The notes under the pieces were generated by a model. That model made no database searches and was not told the DNA's origin. It saw only the letters and a program-made list of their open reading frames with translations. A DNA stretch of 64,000 bases, taken from NCBI GenBank assembly GCA_949128115.1, contig OX421966.1, positions 3,100,001 to 3,164,000 of the forward strand, given 5' to 3'. Below are positions 26,455-36,010 of this stretch, in pieces. The number at the start of each line of letters is the position of its first letter. Positions within the stretch are counted from its first letter, which is position 1. Both the position numbers and the translations under genes were made by a program. The DNA comes from Anaspis maculata. Its lineage: Eukaryota; Arthropoda; Insecta; Coleoptera; Scraptiidae.

Positions 26455-26710
26455 AGTCACGTGGGTTGAAGCCTGAAGTCACGTGGGTTGAAGCCTTGAT
26501 TCACGTGGGTTGAAGCCTGAAGTCACGTGAGTTAAAACCTGAACTTTTTCGATAACAATTGTGTCTTTTCTTCTATATTTGTGTTCGTTCGTCAGATGTT
26601 GCGTTTGGAACAAGTTGCTGCCAACATCAAAAGTGGTGACCGATCTTTTCAAAAGACACGTGGGTTGAAGCCTGAAGTCACGTGGGTTGAAGGCTGGAGT
26701 CACGTGGGTT
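26455..26710 (+). repeat. Representative class A cassette inside class B array
   Basis: This segment shows the recurrent cassette: subrepeat ending CCTTGATTCACG, core with GAACTTTTTCGATAACAATTG, the change CAAGTTGCTGCC, and GACCGATCTTTTCAAAAGACACG-like sequence replacing the usual CGATCG end. TCTTTTCAAAAGA is a 13-bp inverted repeat. Equivalent cassettes lie near 10,478, 17,991, 20,495, 22,595, 23,574, 38,205, 41,393, 43,905, 46,372, 48,658, 49,773, 56,886, 59,403 and 61,907. This is the clearest long-range higher-order marker in the window. Confidence 0.8.
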
Positions 26711-27395
26711 GAAACCTGAACTTTTTGGATAACAATTGTGTCTTTTTTTCTATATTTGTGTTCGTTCGTCAGATGTTGCGTTTGGAAAGAGTAGCTGCCA
26801 ACTTCAAAAGTGGTGACCGATCGTTTTCAAAGTCACGTGGGTTGAAGCCTGAAGTCACGTGGGTTGAAGCCTGAAGTCACGTGGGTTGAAGCCTGGAGTC
26901 ACGTGGGTTGGAGCCTGAACTTTTTGGATAACAATTGTGTCTTTTCTTCTATATTTATGTTCGTTCGTCAGATGTTGCGTTTGGAACAAGTAGCTTCCAA
27001 CATCAAAAGTGGTGACCGATCGTTTCAAATTCACGTGAGTTGAAGCCTGAAGTCACGTGGGTTGAAGCCTGAATTTCTTTAATACTAAATATGTCTTTAG
27101 TTTTTCGATATTCGTGTTCTTCCGTCAGATATTGCGTTTGGAACAAGTAGCTGCCAACTTCAAAAGTGGTGACCGATCGTTTTCAAAGTCACGTGGGTTG
27201 AAGCCAGGAGTCACGTGGGTTGAAGCCTGAAGTCACGTGGGTTGAAGCCTAAAGTCACGTGGGTTGAAGCCTGAATTTTTTCGATAACAAATATGTCTTT
27301 AGTTTTTCGATATTCGTGTTCTTCCGTCAGATATTGCGTTTGGAACAAGTAGCTGCCAACTTCAAAAGTGGTGACCGATCGTTTCGAAAGTCACC

Positions 27396-27881
27396 TTGCC
27401 AAACTTCAGGTCGCAAAGGAAGCAGGTACCTATAGCGACCGCCAAATTCGCAGGTGATGAGATGGTACGCCAGGGCAGGGTTTCTAAACACGTCGGGGCC
27501 GCCGGTGAAATAACGGCGGTTGGGAAAACCAAACCTATGGTCAGGCCTTACGCTGCTAAGGACGCGCGAATATTTGGAGTGAGTCAACCGGATGGTTCTG
27601 CGGGCTGCTGTCTGCAATCGATTCCAAGGAAGGCTTATCTGCATGTATCGCGCCTTAGTCCAGATACTAATGCTGACAGATTATGTGAATTTGTGAAAAA
27701 TCTGGCACCTGAAGCTGTGTGTGATGCCATTCAATCTAAACATCCAGAAATTTACGCATCCTTTAAGGTCACTTTGGATTATGTGAACCTTGACAAAGTG
27801 CGTGATCCTAGTGTATGGCCAGCCGGAATAAGTCTGAGCAGGTTTTTTCACAGGAAGAAGGTCTCACTGGATCAAAACTAG
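27396..27881 (+). pseudogene. LINE ORF1 protein, C-terminal fragment
   Basis: An open frame enters from the satellite junction and ends in TAG at 27,879-27,881. The first in-frame ATG is at 27,462, well inside the reading frame, so the real start has been lost by 5' truncation. About 160 residues remain. Residues roughly 80-153 (AYLHVSRLSPDT ... SFKVTLDYVNL ... PSVWPAGISLSRFF) look like the RRM-like C-terminal domain common in ORF1 proteins of invertebrate CR1/Jockey-type elements. ORF1 proteins of this kind bind element RNA and form ribonucleoprotein particles. The N-terminal part, where many relatives carry a zinc finger or coiled coil, is missing. The end overlaps ORF2 by 67 nt in a different frame. 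The family call rests on motif memory. Confidence 0.75.
27815..27881 (+). other. ORF1/ORF2 overlap (67 nt, -1 frame)
   Basis: The ORF2 ATG lies 67 nt before the end of the ORF1 stop codon, and ORF2 is in the -1 frame relative to ORF1. A run of six T occurs at 27,843-27,848; ORF1 reads it as TTT TTT and ORF2 as GTT TTT TCA. ORF2 could be reached by termination-reinitiation or by -1 slippage. The heptamer G TTT TTT is not a canonical X XXY YYZ site, so reinitiation or leaky scanning is at least as likely. Confidence 0.6.
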
Positions 27882-30751
27882 TTAAACAGCCCGAATCTAA
27901 CCACAATAGCAATTCTAAATTGACTAACCACTTTGTTGTTATGCACTTGAACTTACAGGGTGGTCTTTTAAGTAAAAAAGACGAATTGGAACTAATATTG
28001 ATTAAGCACGACGTTGATATTTTGTGTTTATCTGAACACCACATGGACGCGGATGTCAAACATTTATGTATAGGAAATTATAAAGTTTTTAATGCATTTT
28101 CTAGATCTCGCTTTGCTGGTGGCGGTGTTTGCATATTAGCAAAGAATACTTTGAATATAAATTGTGTCTTATTAAAGAATGTCAGTATCGAAAAAGACAT
28201 CGAGATGTGTTTAATACAGTGTAACCTCATGAACAACAGTTCGCTAATTGTTGGAGTGATATATAGATCTCCCACTGGTGTCTTTGAAACATTTGTGAAC
28301 CGGATTTCTGAGATTCTTGATGCTACCTATAAGCCGGAGAGTTCCCATATTATTTGTGGGGATTTCAATACAAATTTTTTGAACAATGGTAATGACAGTA
28401 ACGACGTAGTTAATTCGTTCAAGGAATACAATCTGAAACAAACAATTTATTCACCCACACGAGTTACATCACATAGCGGTACATGTATTGATAACCTTTT
28501 CACCGATGTGGGGAGATATCACGCTGATGTATTTGACACAATTAGCTCTGACCATAAGTACCAGATTTTGACAATTTCGCTTGAGTCTGATTTTAGGGGC
28601 GGCGGACCAATTTTGAGACACCGCAGGCTGTTTAATGAGTCTAATATCGCCGCCTTCCGAAGCGCACTGGGTGCCATTGATTGGAATGTTTTGATGTCGC
28701 GGGACCTTGGTGCAGATGTTCTGTTTGACTGTTTTTATTCAGAGCTTAGAAGTGCCTTTGAGCTTGGGTTTCCCTTGACTGGGTTTACGCATCGCGGGCG
28801 GAGTAGTAGCAAGCGGTGGATCACGACTGAGATACGGAACTTGTCTACGACTTTGAGGGAGATGCACTCGGTATGTCGTAGCATTGATAATCCACACTAC
28901 AAACAAAAGTACGTTAATTTAAAAGCCTATTATCGAAAACAAATCAAAATTGCGAAAACAACCGTCAACAACAACAGAATTTTGGATGCTGACAACGTGA
29001 GTAGGGAAACTTGGAAAGTTATAAACGAGAACAGAAGCGCATCGGAATCCATACCTAAACAGCTTCTCCATAATAACGAAAAAATTTTTGACTTACAGAG
29101 CATCACAGATGTTTTCAATGAACATTTTGCTGCACAGTCCAACAATTGTGATTCTCCAAAGCACTCGTTTTCGGGCGTTCCTTTCCATGATAAAACTTTT
29201 TTTCTGTATCCTTCCGATCCGACAGAAATAGAACTCACAATTACAAAAGTCTGTAACAAGAGATCCGCTGGGATGGATGAGATACCTGGAACAATACTTA
29301 TGGCTGTTAGAGATTTGATCTCACCTGTTCTTTCGTACATCATTAACCGAAGTTTCACTGAGGGTACGTACCCAGCTTCTCTTAAAGTATCTAAGGTCAT
29401 CCCGGTGTATAAGAAGAAGGGAAATACCCTTCATGCTGACAACTACAGGCCCGTAGCTCTCCAGTGCCAGGTGGGTAAAATATTCGAACACTGCTTTAAC
29501 AATAGATTGAATACATTTCTCGAAGAAAACAACATTCTCTCAAATAACCAATACGGTTTTAGATCTAAACGTTCGACTCATCTGGCGTTGGAGAGTGCGC
29601 TGGCCTGTGTCCATGATCATGTCAATGGCAGGGATGCTGTTGTGGGCCTATTCTTCGACATGTCGAACGCTTTTGGATCTATTGACCACGGCCTGCTTTT
29701 GGATAAGCTCAATAGGATGGGAGTTCGAGGCACAAGCAATAAATGGATCGAATCATATTTATCAGATAGGACACAGCACGTTGTTATTGATGGCATTAGA
29801 TCGGTGGGTAGGGTGATCAGCAGGGGTAGCCCGCAGGGCTCGGGCATTTCGGCAACTCTGTTCAACTGCTATATCAATGACCTGCCAACGAACAAGATTC
29901 CAGGAGCAAAATTCACCATATATGCTGATGATACTAGTGTTGTTGTGGGAACGGATGATAGAGTGAACCTACCTAAGATTGCTCAGTCATGTATAGATTA
30001 TGTTGCAGGATGGTGCGAGCATAACGGGATCAGACTGAACATTGGAAAGTCGGTGGTGATGAAAATAACGACTAAAAACTCAACAATTGACTCCAGCCTT
30101 CTGCTGAGAAATGAGGGCAAATCAGTTAAAAATGTGAGTTCTACAAAATTTCTGGGACTATATATTGATCAAAAACTTACATGGAATGCACATATCGGGG
30201 ATCTTGTTTCGAAGCTCAGTAGTTGCACGTTCCTGATTCGCTCGATCAGGGGCACAGTCTCCTCGGGTGTGCTGAGGGTCATATATTTTTCTATGTTTCA
30301 GTCCAGACTCACTTACGGAATTCTGCACTGGGGTTGTGCCGCAAATATGAAGCGTGTTCTCGTGGCGCAGAAAAGAGTTGTTCGATGCATGACGGGTTCT
30401 TCAAACAGATCATCCTGCAGACCATTGTTCCTTAAATTGAATGTGATGACGGTGACGTCTCTGTATTTGTATTCCTTGTTGATGTATGTTAGGGCGAACA
30501 TCGATAAATGCACCTTGAGACGGAATATTCACGGTCATGACACGAGAAATGGCAATCTGCTTGATGTCCCATTCTCAAGACTTGTCATTGGACAGCACAG
30601 TCTTCAATATATGAGTCGCAGGGTGTACAATCACGCGTTGAAGGTTCACGGATGTTTCACTGACGCTGATACACATCGTGTTTTTGTGAGAAAAATAAAG
30701 CAATTTTTAATTGCCAAATGCTTTTATACACTCGATGAGTTCTTTCTGTAA
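27815..30751 (+). CDS. LINE ORF2: APE endonuclease and reverse transcriptase
   Basis: An uninterrupted 978-codon ORF from ATG at 27,815 to TAA. Residues about 39-256 form an APE-like endonuclease: N46 in HLNLQG, E74 in LCLSEHH, Y150 in VIYRSP, D183/N185 in CGDFN and S245-D246-H247 in SSDH. Residues about 520-790 form the reverse transcriptase: SKVIPVYKKKG (526-536), NYRPVAL (543-549), YGFRSKRST (580-588), FFDMSNAF with D615 as the first catalytic Asp, GSPQGSG (671-677), YADD with D705/D706, and FLGLYIDQKLTW (779-790). The C-terminal 190 residues carry the usual SRLTYGILHWG...QKRVVR segment; no RNase H is seen. In this family EN nicks the target and RT primes cDNA on the 3' end. All catalytic motifs look intact, but the element lacks its 5' end. 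A later start at M43 (27,941) is possible because residues 1-38 are poorly conserved-looking. Confidence 0.93.
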   Translation: MASRNKSEQVFSQEEGLTGSKLVKQPESNHNSNSKLTNHFVVMHLNLQGGLLSKKDELELILIKHDVDILCLSEHHMDADVKHLCIGNYKVFNAFSRSRFAGGGVCILAKNTLNINCVLLKNVSIEKDIEMCLIQCNLMNNSSLIVGVIYRSPTGVFETFVNRISEILDATYKPESSHIICGDFNTNFLNNGNDSNDVVNSFKEYNLKQTIYSPTRVTSHSGTCIDNLFTDVGRYHADVFDTISSDHKYQILTISLESDFRGGGPILRHRRLFNESNIAAFRSALGAIDWNVLMSRDLGADVLFDCFYSELRSAFELGFPLTGFTHRGRSSSKRWITTEIRNLSTTLREMHSVCRSIDNPHYKQKYVNLKAYYRKQIKIAKTTVNNNRILDADNVSRETWKVINENRSASESIPKQLLHNNEKIFDLQSITDVFNEHFAAQSNNCDSPKHSFSGVPFHDKTFFLYPSDPTEIELTITKVCNKRSAGMDEIPGTILMAVRDLISPVLSYIINRSFTEGTYPASLKVSKVIPVYKKKGNTLHADNYRPVALQCQVGKIFEHCFNNRLNTFLEENNILSNNQYGFRSKRSTHLALESALACVHDHVNGRDAVVGLFFDMSNAFGSIDHGLLLDKLNRMGVRGTSNKWIESYLSDRTQHVVIDGIRSVGRVISRGSPQGSGISATLFNCYINDLPTNKIPGAKFTIYADDTSVVVGTDDRVNLPKIAQSCIDYVAGWCEHNGIRLNIGKSVVMKITTKNSTIDSSLLLRNEGKSVKNVSSTKFLGLYIDQKLTWNAHIGDLVSKLSSCTFLIRSIRGTVSSGVLRVIYFSMFQSRLTYGILHWGCAANMKRVLVAQKRVVRCMTGSSNRSSCRPLFLKLNVMTVTSLYLYSLLMYVRANIDKCTLRRNIHGHDTRNGNLLDVPFSRLVIGQHSLQYMSRRVYNHALKVHGCFTDADTHRVFVRKIKQFLIAKCFYTLDEFFL

Positions 30752-30910
30752 TATATTTTTGTATATATGTATCTTCTTATTGTCACAGTGTGTGGCTGTA
30801 TGTGTACCGTCTGCCAGATGTATATAAACTGTGTTAAGTGACTGTCTGACTTTGCCGATTTTATGTGTAGATTCTCAAATCTGTATATTTTCATAAGGCA
30901 TAAATAAATA
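30752..30910 (+). other. LINE 3' UTR with polyadenylation signal
   Basis: About 160 nt of A/T-rich, TG-rich non-coding sequence follows the ORF2 stop. AATAAA is present at 30,903-30,908, just before the simple-repeat tail. It could serve as a polyadenylation signal, although CR1/L2-like elements often end in a short microsatellite and not in poly(A), as here. Confidence 0.75.
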
Positions 30911-30934
30911 CTTTACTTTACTTTACTTTACTTT
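30911..30934 (+). repeat. (CTTTA)n 3' tail of the LINE
   Basis: Four full CTTTA units plus a final CTTT abut the satellite. Short pentanucleotide or similar tails mark the 3' end of many CR1/L2/Jockey-superfamily copies and form where reverse transcription starts. The last two T residues are shared with the satellite target TTGGTTGAAG, so the exact 3' edge is ambiguous by two bases. Confidence 0.85.
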
Positions 30935-31489
30935 GGTTGAAGTCTGGAGTCACGTGAGTTGAAGCTTGGGTACACGTGAGTTGAAGCCTGAATTTCTTTA
31001 ATACTAAATATGTCTTTAGTTTTTCGATATTCGTGTTCTTCCGTCAGATATTGCGTTTGGAACAAGTAGCTGCCAACTTCAAAAGTGGTGACCGATCGTT
31101 TCAAAAGACACGTGGATTGAGGCCTGGAGTCACGTGGGTTGTAGCCTAAAGTCACGTGGGTTGAAGCCGGAAGTCACGTGGGTTGAAGCCTGAATTTTTT
31201 CAATAACAAATATGTCTTTAGTTTTTCGATATTCGTGTTCTTCCGTCGGATATTGCGTTTAGAACAAGTAGCTGCCAACTTCAAAAGTGGTGACCGATCG
31301 TTTCAAAAGTCACGTGGATTGAAGCCTGGAGTCACGTGGGTTGTAGCCTAAAGTCACGTGGGTTGAAGCCTGAAGTCACGTGGGTTGATGCCTGAAATTT
31401 TTCAATAACAAATATGTCTTTAGTTTTTCGATATTCGTGTTCTTCCGTCGGATATTGCGTTTAGAACAAGTAGCTGCCAACTTCAAAAG

Positions 31490-34400
31490 TGGTGACCGAT
31501 CGTTTTAAAAGTCACGTGGGTTGAAGCTAGGAGTCACGTGGGTTGAAGCCTGAAGTCACGTGGGTTGAAGCCTGAAGTCACGTGGGTTGAAGCCTGAATT
31601 TTTTCAATAACAAATATGTCTTTAGTTTTCCGATATTCATGTTTTTCCGTCAGATATTGCGTTTGGAACAAGTAGCTGTCAACTTCGAAAGTGGTGACCG
31701 ATCGTTTTAAAAGTCACGTGGGTTGAAGCCTAGAGTCACGTGGGTTGAAGCCTGAAGTCACGTGGGTTGAAGCCTGAAGTCACGTGGGTTGAAGCCTGAA
31801 TTTTTTCAATAACAAACATGTCTTTGGTTTTTCGATATTCGTGTTCTTCCGTCAGATATTGCGTTTAGAACAAGTAGCTGCCAACTTCAAAAGTGGTGAC
31901 CGATCGTTTCAAAAGTCACGTGGGTTGAAGCCTGGAGTCACGTGGGTTGAAGCCTGAGGTCACGTGGGTTGAAGCCTAAAGTCACGTGGGTTGAAGCCTG
32001 AATTTCCTCAATAACAAATATGTCTTTAGTTTTTCGATATTCGTGTTATTTCGTCAGATGTTGCGTTTGGAACAAGTAGCTGCCAACTTCAAAAGTGGTG
32101 ACCGATCGTTTTAAAAGTCACGTGGGTTGAAGCCAGGAGTCACGTGGGTTGAAGCCTGAAGTCACGTGGGTTGAAGCCTAAAGTCACGTGGGTTGAAGCC
32201 TGAATTCTTTCAATAACAAATATGTCTTCAGTTTTCCGATATTCGTGTTCTTCCGTCAGATATTGCGTTTGGAACAAGTAGCTGTCAACTTCAAAAGTGG
32301 TGACCGATCGTTTTGAGAGTCACGTGGGTTGAAGCCAAGAGTCACGTGGGTTGGAGCCTGGAGTCACGTGGGTTGAAGCCTGAAGTCATGTGGGTTGAAG
32401 CCTGAATTTTTTCAATAACAAATATGTCTTTGGTTTTTCGATATTCGTGTTCTTCCGTCAGATATTGCGTTTGGAACAAGTAGCTGCCAACTTCAAAAGT
32501 GGTGACCGATCGCTCTAAAAGTCACGTGGGTTGAAGCCTGGAGTCACGTGGGTTGAAGCCTGAAGTCACGTAAACTGGAGCCTGAAGTCACGTGGGTTGA
32601 AGCCTGGATTTTTTCAATCAAAATATGTCTTTAGTTTTTCGATACGCGTGTTCTTCCGTCAGATATTGCGTTCCAAACAAGTAGCTGCCAACTTCAAAAG
32701 TGGTGACCGATCGTTTTAAAAGTCACGTGGGTTGAAGCCTGGAGCACGTGGGTTGAAGCCTGAAGTCACGTGGGTTGGAGCCTAAAGTCACGTGGGTTGA
32801 AGCCTGAATTTTTTCAAAAACAAATATGTATTTAGTTTTTCGATATTCGTGTTCTTCCGTCAGATATTGCGTTTAGAACATGTAGCTGCCAACTTCAAAA
32901 GTGGTGACCGATTGTTTCAAAAGTCACGTGGGCTGAAGCCCGGAGTCACGTGGGTTGAAGCCTGGAGTCACGTGGGTTGAAGCCTGAAGTCACGTGGGTT
33001 GAAGCCTAAATTTTTTCAATAACAAATATGTCTTTAGTTTTTCGATATTCGTGTTCTTCCGTCAGATATTGCGTTTGGAACAAGTAGCTGCCAACTTCAA
33101 AAGTGGTGACCGATCGTTTTAAAAGTCACGTGGGTTGAAGTCTGGAGTCACGTGCGTTGAAGCCTGAGGTCACGTGAGTTGAAGCCTGAATTTCTTTAAT
33201 ACTAAATATGTCTTTAATTTTTCGATATTCGTGTTCTTCCGTCAGATATTGCGTTTGGAACAAGTAGCTGCCAACTTCAAAAGTGGTGACCGATCGTTTT
33301 CACAGTCACGTGGGTTGAAGCCAGGAGTCACGTGGGTTGAAGCTGGAAGTCACGTGGGTTGAAGCCTGAAGACACGTGGGTTGAAGCCTGAATTTTTTCC
33401 ATAACAAATATGTCTTTAGTTTTCCGATATTCGTGTTCTTCCGTCAGATATTGCGTTTGGGACAAGTAGCTGTCAACTTCAAAAGTGGTGACCGATCGTT
33501 TTTCAAGTCACGTGGGTTGAAGCCTAGAGTCACGTGGGTTGAAGCCTGAAGTCACGTGGGTTAAAGTCTGAATTTCTTTAATACTAAATATGTCTTTAGT
33601 TTTTCGATATTCGTGTTCTTCCGTCAGATATTGCGTTTGGAACAAGTAGCTGCCAACTTCAAAAGTGGTGACCGATCGTTTTCAAAGTCACGTGGGTTGA
33701 AGCCAGGAGTCACGTGGGTTGAAGCCTGAAGTCACGTGGGTTAAAGCCTAAAGTCACGTGGGTTGAAGCCTGAATTTTTTCAATAACAAATATGTCTTTA
33801 GTTTTCCGATATTCGTGTTCTTCCGTCAGATATTGCGTTTGGAACAAGTAGCTGTCAACTTAAAAGTGGTGACCGATCGTTTTTCAAGTCACGTGGGTTG
33901 AAGCCTAGAGTCACGTGGGTTGAAGCCTGAAGTCACGTGGGGTGAAGCCTGAATTTCTTTAATACTAAATATGTCTTTAGTTTTTCGATATTCGTGTTCT
34001 TCCGCCAGATATTGCGTTTGGAACAAGTAGCTGCCAACTTCAAAAGTAGTGACCGATCGTTTTCAAAGTCACGTGGGATGAAGCCTGAAGTCACGTGGGT
34101 TGAAGCCTGAATTTTTTCAATAACAAATATGTCTTTAGTTTTCCGATATCCGTGTTCTTCCGTCAGATATTGCGTTTGGAACAAGTAGCTGCCAACTTCA
34201 AAAGTAGTGACCGATCGTTTTGAAAGTCACGTTGGTTGAAGTCTGGAGTCACGTGAGTTGAAGCCTGAGGTCACGTGAGTTGAAGCCTGAATTTCTTTAA
34301 TACTAAATATGTCTTATTTTTTCGATATTCGTGTTCTTCCGTCAGATATTGCGTTTGGAACAAGTAGCTGCCAACTTCAAAAGTGGTGACCGATCGTTTT

Positions 34401-35250
34401 CAAAGTCACGTGGGTTGAAGCCAGGAGTCACGTGGGTTGAAGCCTGAAGTCACGTGGGTTGAAGCCTCAAGTCACGTGGGTTGAAGCCTGAATTTTTTCG
34501 ATAACAAATATGTCTTTGGTTTTTCGATATTCGTGTTCTTCCGTCAGATATTGCGTTTAGAACAAGTAGCTGCCAACTTCAAAAGTGGTGACCGATCGTT
34601 TCAAAAGTCACGTGGATTGAAGCCTGGAGTCACGTGGGTTGTAGCCTAAAGTCACGTGGGTTGAAGCCTGAAGTCACGTGGGTTGATGCCTGAAATTTTT
34701 CAATAACAAATATGTCTTTAGTTTTTCGATATTCGTGTTCTTCCGTCGGATATTGCGTTTAGAACAAGTAGCTGCCAACTTCAAAAGTGGTGACCGATCG
34801 TTTTGAAAGTCACGTGGGTTGAAGCTAGGAGTCACGTGGGTTGAAGCCTGAAGTCACGTGGGTTGAAGCCTGAAGCACGTGGGTTGAAGCCTGAATTTTT
34901 TCAATAACAAATATGTCTTTAGTTTTCCGATATTCATGTTTTTCCGTCAGATATTGCGTTTGGAACAAGTAGCTGTCAACTTCGAAAGTGGTGACCGATC
35001 GTTTCAAAAGTCACGTGGGTTGAAGCCTAGAGTCACGTGGGTTGAAGCCTGAAGTCACGTGGGTTGAAGCCTGAAGTCACGTGGGTTGAAGCCTAGAGTC
35101 ACGTGGGTTGAGGCCTGAAGTCACGTGGGTTGGAGCCTGAAGTCACGTGGGTTTAAGCCTGAATTTTTTCAGTGACAAATATTTCTTTAGTTTTCCGATA
35201 TTCGTTTTCTTCCGTCAGATATTGCGTTTGGAACAAGTAGCTGCCAACTT
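31490..35250 (+). repeat. Long duplicated block, copy at 31.5-35.2 kb
   Basis: Collinear with about 52,050-54,890 in three pieces: offset about 20,564 for the part with the rare TGTTATTTCGTCAG (32,046), about 20,161 for 33,120-33,840, and 19,645 from about 34,380. The decreasing offset means the two copies differ by loss or gain of whole monomers between pieces. Rare variants such as GTCACGTAAACTGG (near 32,565 and 53,130) support the pairing. Confidence 0.8.
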
Positions 35251-36010
35251 CAAAAGTGGTGACCGATCGTTTTCAAAGTCACGTGGGTTGAAGCCAGGAG
35301 TCACGTGGGTTGAAGCCTGAAGTCACGTGGGTTGAAGCCTTAAGTCACGTGGGTTGAAGCCTGAATTTTTTCGATAACAAATATGTCTTTGGTTTTTCGA
35401 TATTCGTGTTCTTCCGTCAGATATTGCGTTTAGAACAAGTAGCTGCCAACTTCAAAAGTGGTGACCGATCGTTTTGAAAGTCACGTGGGTTGAAGCTAGG
35501 AGTCACGTGGGTTGAAGCCTGAAGTCACGTGGGTTGAAGCCTGAAGCACGTGGGTTGAAGCCTGAATTTTTTCAATAACAAATATGTCTTTAGTTTTCCG
35601 ATATTCATGTTTTTCCGTCAGATATTGCGTTTGGAACAAGTAGCTGTCAACTTCGAAAGTGGTGACCGATCGTTTCAAAAGTCACGTGGGTTGAAGCCTA
35701 GAGTCACGTGGGTTGAAGCCTGAAGTCACGTGGGTTGAAGCCTGAAGTCACGTGGGTTGAAGCCTAGAGTCACGTGGGTTGAGGCCTGAAGTCACGTGGG
35801 TTGGAGCCTGAAGTCACGTGGGTTTAAGCCTGAATTTTTTCAGTAACAAATATTTCTTTAGTTTCCCGATATTCGTGTTCTTCCGTCAGATATTGCGTTT
35901 GGAACAAGTAGCTGCCAACTTCAAAAGTGGTGACCGATCGTTTTCAAAGTCACGTGGGTTGAAGCCAGGAGTCACGTGGGTTGAAGCCTGAAGTCACGTG
36001 GGTTGAAGCC
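34750..36010 (+). repeat. 671-bp tandem duplication with seven-subrepeat spacers
   Basis: About 34,750-35,420 is repeated at 35,421-36,010 with an offset of 671 bp. Each copy carries the unusual spacer of seven consecutive 22-bp subrepeats (35,008-35,163 and 35,679-35,834), the longest noticed in the window, followed by a core with CAGTGACAAATATTTC or CAGTAACAAATATTTC. A third copy of this segment lies near 54,395-54,890, and its seven-subrepeat spacer is at about 54,653-54,808. Confidence 0.85.

Larger units (their letters stand above)
1..27394 (+). repeat. Satellite array, left arm
   Basis: Continuous head-to-tail satellite monomers, all in one orientation, from the first base up to the LINE junction. 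Each monomer is a 111-114 bp core followed by 2-7 copies of a 22-bp subrepeat beginning GTCACGTGGG. The interval between successive GCGTTTGG marks is 177 bp (679 to 856) or 199 bp (856 to 1055) in class A and 202 bp in the regular class B runs, so lengths step by 22 bp. No unique sequence, gene or other transposon interrupts this arm. Such arrays usually form pericentromeric, centromeric or other constitutive heterochromatin. Which of these applies here cannot be told from the sequence. Confidence 0.97.
27395..30934 (+). mobile_element. 5'-truncated non-LTR retrotransposon (CR1/L2/Jockey superfamily)
   Basis: About 3.54 kb of non-satellite DNA lies between GTTTCGAAAGTCAC on the left and TTGGTTGAAGTCTGG on the right, which are adjacent in intact satellite copies. 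It contains the end of an ORF1, a complete EN+RT ORF2, a short 3' UTR with AATAAA, and a (CTTTA)n tail. It has no LTRs and no RNase H domain. The APE-type endonuclease, RT motifs and simple-repeat tail fit the CR1/L2/Kiri/Daphne/Jockey group; the exact clade cannot be fixed by eye. The left end falls inside ORF1, so the 5' UTR and promoter are absent. No target-site duplication is visible. It is the only transposon seen in the window. Confidence 0.95.

Noticed and set aside
27396..27461. TTG at 27,396 as a genuine ORF1 start
   Set aside because: It lies one base after the truncation junction and the open frame continues back into satellite to a stop at 27,372. It is an accident of truncation.
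28930..29400. Minus-strand ORF of 156 codons inside the LINE
   Set aside because: It lies entirely within the RT-containing ORF2 on the other strand and has no recognisable domain. The other small ORFs within 27,327-30,513 are likewise shadows.
30911..30934. (CTTTA)n as a telomeric or independent microsatellite
   Set aside because: It is only about 24 bp, sits exactly at the 3' end of the LINE after AATAAA, and is best explained as the element's tail.
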